Assembly: GCA_963767835.1 (NCBI GenBank)
Contig: CAVYFY010000006.1
Coordinates: 480,547 to 544,546 of the forward strand
From: SIAQ01 sp963767835
GTDB taxonomy: Bacteria > Planctomycetota > Planctomycetia > Gemmatales > Gemmataceae
Reading direction: 5' to 3'
DNA length: 64,000 bases
The notes beneath the pieces were generated by a model. It made no database searches and was not told the origin of the DNA. It worked only from the letters and a program-made list of their open reading frames with translations. Position 1 is the stretch's first letter; each line of letters starts with the position of its first letter. Positions 8,736 to 16,741 of the stretch are shown in pieces. The translations under genes and the position numbers were made by a program.

Positions 8736-9472
8736 TAATGCGCCAGTACCCCATCCAGAGCATCACATCGGTTCGCTATCGTCCGGTCACTGTTCTCAAG
8801 ATCATCAACAACGACACGGCCACGAACCAGCAAGCCCGCATCCAGGTGACCAGCGCCGGCCTCACGCTCTCGACTGTCGCATCCGGCATCGCCGCGTCAA
8901 CGAACCTCACCTTCGCCGGCAATGTCACGCTCACCGCCCTGGCGACCGCGATCAACGCCCTCGGCAACGGCTGGGCCGCCCAGGTCGTCGGCGACACCGA
9001 CGACTACGGCCTCTGGCCCAGCGCCGACCTCTACGTCCCTCCCAGCTTCGGCGACGGCACCACTAGCCAGGGCAACCTCACCGCCCGTGGCCAAAACGCT
9101 GAGCTGAAAATGCACACCTGCGAAATGGCCGGCTACCAGTTCGACCCGCGTGGCTGGCTGTTACGTGCCATTCCCTATACCGATCCCGAGCTACTCCATC
9201 CCGAGGACCTCGTTTGGCCCGTCGGCATCAACAACCTGCGCGTCCAGTACACCGCCGGCTACACCACGGTCCCCGAAGGCGTCCAAGAAGCCTGCGCCGA
9301 GTGGGTGTCGATTCTCTACCGCCTGACGCTCCGCGATCCGAGCGCCGCCAACACCTTCGGCAACTCCGCCGGCACCGCCTACCTGGCGCCGTCCGCACTC
9401 CGCCCGCCGCCGACCATCCAGGCGATCCTGGCCCCGTACCGCCGCCACACCATCGCAAACGAAGGAGGCTAA
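8552..9472 (+). CDS. Phage gp6-like head-tail connector protein
   Basis: 306 residues. The N-terminus (DLITLARAYFNLPGISNDPV, then LITAASDAIIKYCRRDF) matches the gp6-like/phiE125 gp8 head-tail connector family, which sits between portal and tail in siphophage virions. An Ala/Thr-rich insert at residues ~85-140 (VTSAGLTLSTVASGIA...) is additional to the short family members. The C-terminal part returns to the family pattern (YTAGYTTVPEGVQEACAEWV). No portal, capsid or terminase gene is present, so this is a remnant or an isolated gene of a phage-like element. It overlaps the previous ORF out of frame. Confidence 0.8.
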   Translation: MAAKDLITLARAYFNLPGISNDPVVSTLITAASDAIIKYCRRDFNSKSYDELYNGNGDRRLIMRQYPIQSITSVRYRPVTVLKIINNDTATNQQARIQVTSAGLTLSTVASGIAASTNLTFAGNVTLTALATAINALGNGWAAQVVGDTDDYGLWPSADLYVPPSFGDGTTSQGNLTARGQNAELKMHTCEMAGYQFDPRGWLLRAIPYTDPELLHPEDLVWPVGINNLRVQYTAGYTTVPEGVQEACAEWVSILYRLTLRDPSAANTFGNSAGTAYLAPSALRPPPTIQAILAPYRRHTIANEGG

Positions 9473-9474
9473 TC

Positions 9475-9762
9475 ATGCCTGTCCCGCCGCCCGAAGACGA
9501 ATGCACAATGATGTTGCACGGCAACCCGCTCCCCCCGCATTACAAGCATTGGGTCGATTACGTCTGACTGGTCAACGGCCAACTTGCGGTAGTTTTCCGC
9601 AATGGTGATTGTGCGCTGTACCCAGGAACGACGGTTGACGACTACAACCGCATCGTCGCCGCCGCGTCCCCAGGCCATTACGTCAACCTGTTCCTCAAAG
9701 GCCGTCCGTACCAAAAGATCGCAAACCCCGCCGCCGCGCCGCCGGCGCCGCCAAGGCCATGA
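9475..9762 (+). pseudogene. Small phage-type protein interrupted by an in-frame TGA
   Basis: ATG 9475 has a strong GAAGGAGG site. The frame reads 30 codons, meets TGA at 9565-9567, then continues as coherent protein (LVNGQLAVVFRNGDCALYPG, then DDYNRIVAAASPGHYVNLF) to the stop at 9760. The second part resembles KTSC-like small phage domains. A nonsense change (for example Trp TGG to TGA) or a sequencing error is the simplest explanation. It follows the head-tail connector by 2 bp. Confidence 0.6.
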
Positions 9763-9804
9763 AGTCGTCTCCCAAACCGCCCGGTCATTTGCGAGACTGC
9801 CCTC

Positions 9805-10128
9805 ATGAGCGAACAACAACCAATCAACGGCAACCGCGTCATGTGGTGGATTCTCGGCGCAATCCTGGCGCCGTTCATTCTTGCGACGGTCAGCCCGCTC
9901 ACTTCGAGCGTCATGGCATCCTGCCGGCACAGCGAGCCGGGCATCCGTGCCCGGCAGGGCGTCCTGCCCTGGAGGTTTTCTTCGAGCTTCATCGCAACTC
10001 GGACATTCGCTGGGCACTCCTTTCACAATGTGGCGGCATCCTGCCGCTCTGCCCAGCAAAGCGGGCCTGCGGCGAGGGGCCGGTTCGTGGGTGTCCGCCC
10101 GCTAGGGTCAAGGATTTGCCTGGATTAA
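9805..10128 (+). CDS. Short membrane protein, 3' end probably replaced
   Basis: The first ~38 residues form a plausible small phage-type membrane protein: MSEQQPINGNRVMWWILGAI with one hydrophobic segment to about residue 33. After that the codons run into DNA with short GC-rich repeats (GCATCCTGCCG twice, and GCCCGGCAGGG), so the C-terminal ~65 residues are probably not native. Function unknown. It lies after the connector remnants in the island and before the long palindromes. Confidence 0.4.
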   Translation: MSEQQPINGNRVMWWILGAILAPFILATVSPLTSSVMASCRHSEPGIRARQGVLPWRFSSSFIATRTFAGHSFHNVAASCRSAQQSGPAARGRFVGVRPLGSRICLD

Positions 10129-10209
10129 AAATCGGGGGCCGCCAAGGTCTTTTGACTTTATGAGGTTCCTTGGCGGCCCCCGATTTTTAATCCAGTTCCT
10201 CCTTGACCC
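10105..10209. repeat. Long perfect palindrome (27-bp arms, 10-bp outer arms)
   Basis: Inner arms 10121-10147 and 10168-10194 are perfect 27-bp inverted repeats around a 20-nt loop. Outer arms GGGTCAAGGA (10105-10114) and TCCTTGACCC (10200-10209) add 10 more pairs across a small internal bulge. No T-tract follows either arm. Such a large cruciform could be a replication or transfer origin, a recombinase site, a strong attenuator, or the ends of a lost insertion. Confidence 0.85.
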
Positions 10210-10270
10210 GCTCGCCTCCTCGGGTTGGATTTTGCCCAACCCGTTACCGGCCCCTCACCTCGGCCCGCTG

Positions 10271-10318
10271 CACCCCCCACACACTACTTGAGTTCATGTA
10301 AGTAGTGCGTGGGGGGTG
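10271..10318. repeat. Second palindrome directly upstream of the integrase
   Basis: Arms 10271-10289 and 10300-10318 pair over 19 bp with one mismatch, around a 10-nt loop. The sequence after the right arm is TTGTTTCTTCTC and then the ribosome-binding site AAGGAGG of the integrase. It could be a bidirectional terminator insulating the integrase or a binding site for an element protein. Confidence 0.8.
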
Positions 10319-10346
10319 TTGTTTCTTCTCTTTAAGGAGGTTGGTC

Positions 10347-11036
10347 ATGTTGATCGTCAATGTGAAGCTGGTTGGTTGGGATGCGCTCGTTTCTGGATTG
10401 GTGCGTCGATCAGCATTGGATTGCGTTGAATCCGATCACCAACCTGAAACGCGCCAAGATCGGCCAGAAGGGACGCCGGCGCTGCGCCGAGCGTACACGG
10501 TGGATGAATGGACGCGCCTTATCGCCGCGACGCCAGAGCCCCGGCGCACGGTCTACCTCATCGCCAGCTTGAGCGGACTTCGCCGAAAGGAATTGCGACG
10601 ACTCGAAAAGCGCGACTGCACGCCGACCGGCGAGAAACCAATCTGGCACTTGCGCCCTGAGATCGACAAGGCCGGCCGCGGCGACAAGATTCCGATGCTG
10701 CCCGAATGCGCCGAGATCATACTGCCGATTTGGGAGAGCGCCCCGACGCCGACCAGCCGCTTATTCAAGCGTATCTCTCACACGTCGGTCCTGCACAACG
10801 ACCTGAAGCGCGTCGGCATCCCACGCCAGGACGAGCGCGGACGTTGGGCGGATTTTCACAGCTTCCGTTACACCTTCTGCACGTTCGTAGGGAAGAAGTT
10901 ACCGATCCAAAAAGTGAAGATGCTGATGCGCCACAGCACGATCCAACTCACCGCCGACCTCTACACCGACCTTGGCCTTGAGGAGATCGGCGAGAACGTG
11001 TGGACGCTACCCCGCCTCATCCAAAAAGCCGCATGA
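10347..11036 (+). CDS. Tyrosine recombinase (integrase), N-terminal part out of frame
   Basis: The catalytic domain is complete in one frame: Arg in SGLRRKELRRL, His and Arg in HSFRYTFCTF, His in LMRHSTIQLT and the nucleophile Tyr in ADLYTD. ATG 10347 has a near-ideal AAGGAGG site. However, the core-binding-like sequence MRSFLDWCVDQHWIALNP is read in another frame from about 10381 and rejoins the main frame near 10480. The N-terminal domain is therefore disrupted and short, with the arm-binding part missing. It lies 84 bp from tRNA-Ser, the usual place for the integrase of a tRNA-borne island. Confidence 0.75.
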   Translation: MLIVNVKLVGWDALVSGLVRRSALDCVESDHQPETRQDRPEGTPALRRAYTVDEWTRLIAATPEPRRTVYLIASLSGLRRKELRRLEKRDCTPTGEKPIWHLRPEIDKAGRGDKIPMLPECAEIILPIWESAPTPTSRLFKRISHTSVLHNDLKRVGIPRQDERGRWADFHSFRYTFCTFVGKKLPIQKVKMLMRHSTIQLTADLYTDLGLEEIGENVWTLPRLIQKAA

Positions 11037-11119
11037 GCGCCTCCCACTGGCGCAAACTTCGTGACTCACCGACACTTCCAATCGAAATCACGTCTCGTCG
11101 TAACTCGTTACCAGATAAG

Positions 11120-11206
11120 CGGAGGGGCAGGGATTCGAACCCTGGATCGGGTTTCCCCGACTCCGGTTTTCAAGACCGGTGCAATCGGCCGCTCTGCCAC
11201 CCCTCC
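11120..11206 (-). tRNA. tRNA-Ser (anticodon UGA)
   Basis: An 87-nt serine tRNA: acceptor GGAGGGG/CCCCTCC, anticodon stem CCGGT/ACCGG with loop CTTGAAA (anticodon TGA), long variable arm (AGTCGGGGAAACCCGAT), T-arm CAGGG/TTCGAAT/CCCTG and discriminator G. CCA is not encoded. Its 3' half differs from the displaced half at 3736-3794 while the anticodon region is identical, which suggests the 3' half came in with the integrative element. Confidence 0.95.
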
Positions 11207-11307
11207 AAATTACGCTAACCATTAACATTATTGGTCTTACGACACATCATTGAAATGAGCCGGAAATCATTACCGTTTTCAATTACCGGATTCATTTCAG
11301 GTGAACG

Positions 11308-11860
11308 ATGCCTCGGCAACCAAAACTCCGCAAAAAGCACGTCGGTCAGACAACATACTGGTACACCGAAGCAGGCGGAGCCAGGCACTTCGGCAACGTC
11401 GAAACCGTGCCATTTTCGGACGCTCGGAACCTGTTCAATGACCACATTAAAGTCTATCGGAGGGGACAAAGGACAGCAAGGCAAAGGTTCGGTCGGCGGG
11501 CGAACTGATGGACCTGTTTCTCGACTGGATCAGCAAGAATCGGAGCAAGGACACCTACGAAACCCGAACGACAGCGTGCAGTCGATTCGGGAAGTTCGAG
11601 GTCGGACAACAGAAATTTTGAGAACTCCCTGCCAACAAGACAACGAGCGACGATCTTACCGCCTTTCTGAATCATCTGAGCAGAACCTGAAGCTGGGGGC
11701 ACAAACCCGCCGACATTCCGAAACGTGCGATTAAGCACTGCTGGAATTGGGCCACGAAGTATCCTTCCCCGGTGCCGTATTTGTCGCCAACGTATCGGCC
11801 ATTCGCCGCCGTGGAACGAACACGAGTACCGCCAAAGAAGTTGACCGAGGACGATCTTCT
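11308..11860 (+). pseudogene. Second tyrosine recombinase, 5' part, frameshifted and cut by IS66
   Basis: ATG 11308 starts a planctomycete-type integrase N-terminus (MPRQPKLRKKHVGQTTYWYT). The reading then changes frame several times through MDLFLDWISKNRSKDTYETR, a segment like DDLTAFLNHLS, and AIKHCWNWATKYPSPVPYL, and reaches KKLTEDDLLFP, where the IS66 element begins. The other half follows the element at 14971. The multiple frameshifts and the insertion show it is dead. It lies 102 bp beyond the tRNA-Ser 5' end, so an older element may have used the same tRNA. Confidence 0.75.
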
Positions 11861-11944
11861 CTTCCCGTCCGGCGAACTGCATCTTGCAGGGCATGGTAAG
11901 CTCGATCTCGGATTACTACGCAACACATCCGGGAGGGCTCAATC

Positions 11945-12336
11945 ATGGCAGGTCGGCGCGATCGCGATTTTGGCAAAGAGCGGTTTTGGCGGCGCACACT
12001 TCGGCAATGGCGGCGCAGTGGGCTGAGCGTTCGCGCTTTTTGTGCTGAACATGTCCTGGCGGAAGCATCCTTCTATGCCTGGCGGCGGATCGTCGCTCAG
12101 CGTGATCAAGAGTCCGCGCCTGTTCACGCCAAGCCGGAGCGGGACCGCGTTGACCGCGCGGCGTCGGCCGGCGACGATGGCCGGTGTTTGTGCCGTTGCG
12201 GGTGATCGATGTGGCGACGCAGGCGGCGTTCGAAGTCGTGCTGGAGCGTGGCCGAGTCGTGCGCGTCCTGCGCGGCTTTGACACCGAGACGTTGCGGCAA
12301 CTCCTCGCCGTTCTGGAGGAGGAGCGGCCATGCTGA
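11945..12336 (+). pseudogene. tnpA: IS66 accessory protein TnpA, frameshifted
   Basis: The N-terminal part (FWRRTLRQWRRSGLSVRAFC, then EASFYAWRRIV) is the helix-turn-helix of IS66 TnpA/OrfA. From about 12180 the conserved C-terminal part (FVPLRVIDVATQAAFEVVL, then RGFDTETLRQLLAVLEEE) continues in another frame to TGA 12334-12336. That stop overlaps the tnpB start, as is normal for the family. As read, the protein stops at 12205 and would be truncated. Confidence 0.85.
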
Positions 12337-12746
12337 GCCTGTCGTTGCCGGTGCGTGTCTATCTGTGTTTGGAGCCGACGGACATGCGGCGCAGCTTCGA
12401 CGGGTTGTGCCGCATGGTGCGCGAGCACGTCGGCGCCGATCCGCTGTCGGGCGATCTGTTCGTGTTTCGTTCCAAGCGTGGCGATCGCGTCAAGCTCCTT
12501 TACTGGTTGGGGGATGGGCTGGCGATCTGGTATCGGCGTTTGGAGGAAGGGACGTTTGTGTTTCCGAAGTTGGCGGAGAGTTCGGGACTGTCGTGGTCGC
12601 GGGCGGTGGGCAAGCAGGGGTTGGAGATTCGCAGCGCCGATCTGGCCATGTTGCTGGACGGCGTGGACCTGGCCAGCGTCAAGCGGCAAAAGCGCTATCA
12701 ACGACCAGCGGCGATGAGCGCCCAGGCGACGAACGAATCGCCGTGA
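12330..12746 (+). CDS. tnpB: IS66 accessory protein TnpB
   Basis: 138 residues, intact. The family signature is clear: VYLCLEPTDMRRSFDGLCRM, GDLFVFRSKRGDRVKLLYW and GLAIWYRRLEEGTF. TnpB is needed with TnpA and TnpC for IS66 transposition, but its biochemical role is not established. ATG 12330 overlaps the end of the tnpA frame by 7 bp, indicating translational coupling. Confidence 0.95.
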   Translation: MLSLSLPVRVYLCLEPTDMRRSFDGLCRMVREHVGADPLSGDLFVFRSKRGDRVKLLYWLGDGLAIWYRRLEEGTFVFPKLAESSGLSWSRAVGKQGLEIRSADLAMLLDGVDLASVKRQKRYQRPAAMSAQATNESP

Positions 12747-12822
12747 CGGTGCGTCGTTTTTATTTTCACAAAAACCGCTTTTGCTGGCGCTACCCTTGGC
12801 GTTCTGTGGTGTTTCATCTTGC

Positions 12823-14847
12823 ATGAACACGGACGCAACGACACCTCGGCCCCCTTCTCCCTCTGCCGCAGCGTCGTCGCCAACTCAATCACCTGCCGTC
12901 ATTGATCCCAGCAAACTCCCAAACGACATAGACGTGCTGAAGCAAATGATTGTCGAGTTGCTGACGGGGGCGCGGCGGGATCGCCGTGCCATCGCCGAAT
13001 TGCAAGAGCGGCTCGATGCTTTGTTGCGCCGGGGTCGGCCCACGGAACCGATCGATCCGAACCAGCCGTTGTTGTTTCCGGAACTGGCCCAGGCGGAACC
13101 CGCAGCACCGACGCCGCCCGCCGTCGAGACGGAATCGAACCAACCTCGCAAAGGCAAGCCGCACGGCCGGCGTCGGCCGGCGCGGCAGTTGCGTCGCGAA
13201 CAACGCCGCTACGAGTTGCCCACGCTGGAACGGCTCTGCCCCGAGTGCGGCACCCTGCGTGACGAGATCGGCGTGCAGAGCACCGAGCAGTACGACTACA
13301 AGCCGGCCGAGGTGTTTGTCGTCGAGCACCAACGCGTCAAGTACGCCTGCAAATGTTGCGAAGGCCACGTCGCCATCGCGCCCAAGCCGCCGCAACCGCT
13401 CGACAAGGCGTTGCCGGGACCGGGCCTGTTGGCGCAGATCATCGTTGACAAATATCAGGATCACATTCCGCTGCACCGCTCCGAGCAGCGTTTCGAACGG
13501 CTCGGCGTCAAACTACCACGCTCGACCATGTGCGACTGGATGGCCTCGGCGGCCGAGTTGCTGATGCCACTCTGGCAGTTGCTCAAGCACTGGGTGTTGC
13601 AATCGAAGGTGCTGCACACCGACGACACCACCGTGCCGGTGCGTGACGAGACTAAGAATAATCACCGATACGGCCGATTGTGGGACTACATCGGCGACCA
13701 AGATCATCCGGGCATCGTCTTCGATTACACCATCACGCATGCACGCGATGGACCGGCCGAGTTCCTGAAAACCTTCAAAGGCTTTTTGCAAGCCGATGCC
13801 TACGGCGGCTACGACGGCATCTACACCGGCTCCCATGGCGCGATTGTCGAAGTCGGCTGCATGGCCCACGCGCGCAATAAATTCAAGGAAGCGGACAGCA
13901 CCGATCCGGAACGCGTGCTGGCGGCCAAGGCCTGGGTGCGCAACTTCTACGACGTCGAGGACGAGGCCAACGCCATCATCGTCAAAGACAAGTTGACCGG
14001 CGCCGCGGCCGCTGCGATCCGCTTGCGCCTGCGTAAGGAACAATCCGTACCGCTGCTGGCATCGCTGCGTCAATGGCTCTTGGAGCAAAAAGAACAGGTG
14101 CTGCCCAAGAGTCCGATCGCCGCCGCCATCAACTACATGCTGAACCAGTGGGAAGCGCTCCACCGCTACACCACCGACGGCGACCTGCATATCGACAACA
14201 ACATCAGCGAACGCACGCTGAAGCTGATCGGCATGGGCCGGATCAATTGGTTGTTCCTGGGCAGCGACAAGGGCGGCCAGACCGCGGCGGTGCTGTTCAG
14301 TTTCACGGCGACATGCAAGCATCTGCGCATCGACACGTTCGCTTACCTGCGCGACATGTTCGAGCGTCTACCAACGCATCCCGCCGATCGTCTGGACGAG
14401 TTGCTGCCTCACCGCTGGCAATTGGCCAGGCAAGCCACCGCCTCCACGCCCAACGCTCTCGCGCAAGTGACGCGCATGTACCCTGATGCCTTCCGTCGCA
14501 AGACCGCAACGCGCGTGCATCACGTTCCCCGCGAAATCCATCGCCGCTGCACCACGTCCCCTGGCAACCCGCCCCCCCATTGGAGGGATGTAATTCACCG
14601 GACGGGAAGGTTGTTCCTGGGCAGCGACAAGGGCGGCCAGACCGCGGCGGTGCTGTTCAGTTTCACGGCGACATGCAAGCATCTGCGCATCGACACGTTC
14701 GCTTACCTGCGCGACATGTTCGAGCGTCTACCAACGCATCCCGCCGATCGTCTGGACGAGTTGCTGCCTCACCGCTGGCAATTGGCCAGGCAAGCCACCG
14801 CCTCCACGCCCAACGCTCTCGCGCCAAGTGACGCGCATGTACCCTGA
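12823..14847 (+). CDS. tnpC: IS66 transposase TnpC with duplicated C-terminus
   Basis: Full-length IS66 DDE transposase: an N-terminal coiled coil (VLKQMIVELL), a zinc-binding region (CPECG ... CKCCEGH), the DDE core (LHTDDTTVPV; FKGFLQADAYGGYDGIY; NNISERTLKLIGMGRINWLF) and the C-terminal IS66_C segment. It should end shortly after NALAPSDAHVP. In the first copy of the terminal duplication one C is missing, which removes that stop. The ORF therefore reads through the first right inverted repeat and repeats ~85 residues before stopping at 14847. ATG 12823 is preferred over an upstream TTG. Confidence 0.9.
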   Translation: MNTDATTPRPPSPSAAASSPTQSPAVIDPSKLPNDIDVLKQMIVELLTGARRDRRAIAELQERLDALLRRGRPTEPIDPNQPLLFPELAQAEPAAPTPPAVETESNQPRKGKPHGRRRPARQLRREQRRYELPTLERLCPECGTLRDEIGVQSTEQYDYKPAEVFVVEHQRVKYACKCCEGHVAIAPKPPQPLDKALPGPGLLAQIIVDKYQDHIPLHRSEQRFERLGVKLPRSTMCDWMASAAELLMPLWQLLKHWVLQSKVLHTDDTTVPVRDETKNNHRYGRLWDYIGDQDHPGIVFDYTITHARDGPAEFLKTFKGFLQADAYGGYDGIYTGSHGAIVEVGCMAHARNKFKEADSTDPERVLAAKAWVRNFYDVEDEANAIIVKDKLTGAAAAAIRLRLRKEQSVPLLASLRQWLLEQKEQVLPKSPIAAAINYMLNQWEALHRYTTDGDLHIDNNISERTLKLIGMGRINWLFLGSDKGGQTAAVLFSFTATCKHLRIDTFAYLRDMFERLPTHPADRLDELLPHRWQLARQATASTPNALAQVTRMYPDAFRRKTATRVHHVPREIHRRCTTSPGNPPPHWRDVIHRTGRLFLGSDKGGQTAAVLFSFTATCKHLRIDTFAYLRDMFERLPTHPADRLDELLPHRWQLARQATASTPNALAPSDAHVP

Positions 14848-14970
14848 TGCCTTCCGTCGCAAGACCGCAACGCGCGTGCATCACGTTCCCCGCGAAATCC
14901 ATCGCCGCTGCACCACGTCCCCTGGCAACCCGCCCCCCCATTGGAGGGATGTAATTCACCGGACGGGAAG
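14250..14970. repeat. Tandem 360-bp duplication of the IS66 right end
   Basis: 14250-14609 and 14610-14970 are identical except for one extra C in the second copy (GCGCAAGTG versus GCGCCAAGTG). Each copy holds the tnpC 3' end, the non-coding tail and the terminal inverted repeat. This could have come from one-ended transposition or slippage at the element end. Confidence 0.93.
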
Positions 14971-15246
14971 CGATCTTCTCACCGACGAGGAGGTTGCAAC
15001 GCTTCTTGCCGCCGCCGAGATCGACCTTGACGAGTTCCATCTCTTCGCGCAAAAACGCCACGGAAAGACAACCCCTATGGCAGCTCGCTGACATGCTCCG
15101 CTGTTACACTCACACCGGAGCGAGAACTGGCGAGCTTGCCGCTTGCCTCGTTGAAGATGTTTGGTTTCGGACAAGTCAGGTCATTCTTGGCAAGCACAAG
15201 CGGTCGGAGACGCAACGTGAGCCAACCATTCGCCACATTACCTTGA
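14971..15246 (+). pseudogene. Second tyrosine recombinase, 3' part after the IS66 element
   Basis: The sequence resumes the integrase cut at 11860: DLLTDEEVATLLAAAEIDLD, then after a frame change MLRCYTHTGARTGELAACLV (catalytic Arg region) and VILGKHKRSE. Similarity stops near 15246 at RHITLN. The His-x-x-Arg and Tyr boxes are absent, so the C-terminal half of the catalytic domain is lost. Confidence 0.7.
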
Positions 15247-15500
15247 ATGCGGATGGCTTCGGGGTCGGAGTTGGCGACGTAGTTCGCCAGAGCAACTTTC
15301 GTTACCCGATCTGCTTCTCGTCCCTTCAGCTTCTTGCCACGAAACGTCAAGCAGACCACAGGTGCCAAATGGAACAAGTTGTCAGCCGCGATCTCCGTGC
15401 CCACGAGGGGGGCAAACGGTACGGCACTGGCAGCGTCGGCAACCGCCAGCTTTATTTCCTTGAGCCATTGAGCAGGCGTGCGTGGCAATGGTCGTTTCAT
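15247..15500 (-). pseudogene. Truncated hypothetical gene opposite the integrase remnant
   Basis: From ATG 15500 the minus strand encodes a coherent stretch: MKRPLPRTPAQWLKEIKLAV, then VPFAPLVGTEIAADNLFHLA and ANYVANSDPEAIRIQ. The ORF goes on to 15075, but that part lies on the complement of the integrase remnant, so the true 3' end is lost near 15247. Family not recognised. Its start is 24 bp downstream of the preceding minus-strand gene. Confidence 0.45.
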
Positions 15501-15523
15501 TTTGCATCACGTCCTTTTTGCAT

Positions 15524-15782
15524 TCAGTCGGTCGCCCACGACCGCAGAGCGAATTCGTCGTCCGGCAAGGCCACGAATCGGGATGATTCTCTGTGCTTTG
15601 AAATGTCCTTGGTGAGAGCATCCCGCACATCGGCCTCGCTCGCTCGCCATAATTTCATTTTCCATGACCAGCGAGGCCAGCCAAGTGCCGCTTTGCGGTT
15701 CGCCTTGATCGTTGAGAACGAACTCGCAGGCATCCTTCAGCCGAAAAGACTTCGTAGCCGATTCCTCGTGGGCGCGGCTCAT
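15524..15782 (-). pseudogene. Frameshifted hypothetical gene
   Basis: ATG 15782 starts MSRAHEESATKSFRLKDACE, followed by LNDQGEPQSGTWLASLVMEN. Near 15655 the coherent reading moves to another frame (KLWRASEADVRDALTKDISK, then ESSRFVALPDDEFALRSW) and stops at 15524. It pairs with the truncated gene downstream as a likely two-gene unit left from an accessory element. No function can be assigned. Confidence 0.45.
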
Positions 15783-15966
15783 GTAGATAATCGGTTCGAG
15801 CAGGGCGGCGGACGCGACATGGGAGATGTGGGGACACTTTCCCGATTTGCCTTCGGCTTGGCAAGTTCCGGACTTGGTCTGACGATGTTACCAAGCTAAC
15901 AAAGCCGGGGCCGGGAGGCAAACGCGGCGTACAATGAACTTGCCGAGAATTGTCCGGAGCAATGCC

Positions 15967-16647
15967 ATGCCAATCGCGCCAGCCAAAAAACGCAAACCTA
16001 TCGAATATCCCACCTCCGACGGAAAGCCCATGGCCGAAACCGATCGCCATCGCATTATCATTAACTCCCTCATCGGTGCGCTCGATTTTTTCTTCATCGA
16101 TAATCCGTTGATCTACGTGTCCGGCAACATGCTCATGTATAATGTGCGCGACGATAAGCGCAAACACGTGTCGCCGGATGTATTCGTTGTCAAAGGAATT
16201 CGCAAGCGCGAGCGATTGAATTATCTGCTGTGGGAAGAGCGCAAAAAACCAAATATTGTGATCGAGGTCACATCGAAAACGACTCGCAAGGAAGACATCG
16301 ATACCAAATTCGTTCTTTACCGCGACACGCTTAGAATCAAGGAGTATTTCTTGTTCGACCCGTTCGGCGATTACCTCAAACCGGACCGGTTGCGTGGCTT
16401 TCGCCTTCTCAAAGGCGAGTATGAGCCGATCACGCTGGTCGATGGCCGCATGCCGAGCAAGGAGCTGGGCCTGCATCTGGAACGCGATGGCGACACATTG
16501 CGGCTCTATAACCCGCTAGCGAAGGCCTGGTTGTTGACTTCGGACGAGCGAGCCGAACACGAAAGAAGGCGTGCCGAACATGCCGAACAGGAACTCGAGC
16601 GCCTGCGCAAAGAGATCGAGCAACACAAACGGCGAAACGGTGCATGA
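15967..16647 (+). CDS. Uma2-family PD-(D/E)XK nuclease-like protein (copy 1)
   Basis: 226 residues. The Uma2/DUF820 core has Asp in SPDVFVV, Glu in PNIVIEVTSKTT, the conserved Lys/Tyr in DTKFVLYRD and KEYFLFDP. The C-terminal ~50 residues are a charged coiled coil (RAEHERRRAEHAEQELERLR). Uma2 proteins are predicted nucleases, very numerous in planctomycetes and cyanobacteria, with no settled cellular role. ATG 15967 is chosen because GGAG lies 8 nt upstream; an in-frame ATG at 15934 would add 11 residues. A paralog is at 19602. Confidence 0.88.
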   Translation: MPIAPAKKRKPIEYPTSDGKPMAETDRHRIIINSLIGALDFFFIDNPLIYVSGNMLMYNVRDDKRKHVSPDVFVVKGIRKRERLNYLLWEERKKPNIVIEVTSKTTRKEDIDTKFVLYRDTLRIKEYFLFDPFGDYLKPDRLRGFRLLKGEYEPITLVDGRMPSKELGLHLERDGDTLRLYNPLAKAWLLTSDERAEHERRRAEHAEQELERLRKEIEQHKRRNGA

Positions 16648-16741
16648 CCATATCCGCGCAGACATTCACCGTCAAGTACACGGCCCGAGGGTAGGGTCCG
16701 CGAAGCCGATTTGTGACACCCGCACCAAGCGCCTTGCCGTC

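Larger units (their letters stand above)
3777..11175. mobile_element. Integrative element (~7.4 kb) in tRNA-Ser(UGA)
   Basis: Bounded by the 15-bp identical block in the tRNA-Ser anticodon region at 3777-3791 and 11161-11175. Inside are an AlpA/excisionase-type regulator near the left end, a tyrosine recombinase whose 3' end lies 84 bp from the tRNA, a phage head-tail connector gene, decayed phage fragments, long palindromes and cargo genes. This organisation is typical of satellite-like islands or prophage remnants using a tRNA attB. The element seems to have supplied a new 3' half of the tRNA. An IS has inserted at its left end. Boundaries are inferred from sequence identity only. Confidence 0.7.
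11861..14970. mobile_element. IS66-family element, 3110 bp, with duplicated right end
   Basis: Imperfect ~24-bp inverted repeats start CTTCCCGTCCGG at 11861 and end CCGGACGGGAAG at 14970. The direct repeat CGATCTTCT flanks it (11852-11860 and 14971-14979), in line with the ~8-bp duplication of this family. It carries tnpA, tnpB and tnpC in the usual order. The last ~360 bp, including the right inverted repeat, are present twice (14250-14609 and 14610-14970), so the element has two potential right ends. Confidence 0.9.

Noticed and set aside
8552..9762. Complete prophage
   Set aside because: Only a head-tail connector and small fragments are present; no terminase, portal, capsid, tail or lysis genes.
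12209..12826. 205-codon ORF overlapping tnpA/tnpB
   Set aside because: Out of frame with the conserved TnpA end and TnpB; Arg/Ser-rich shadow.
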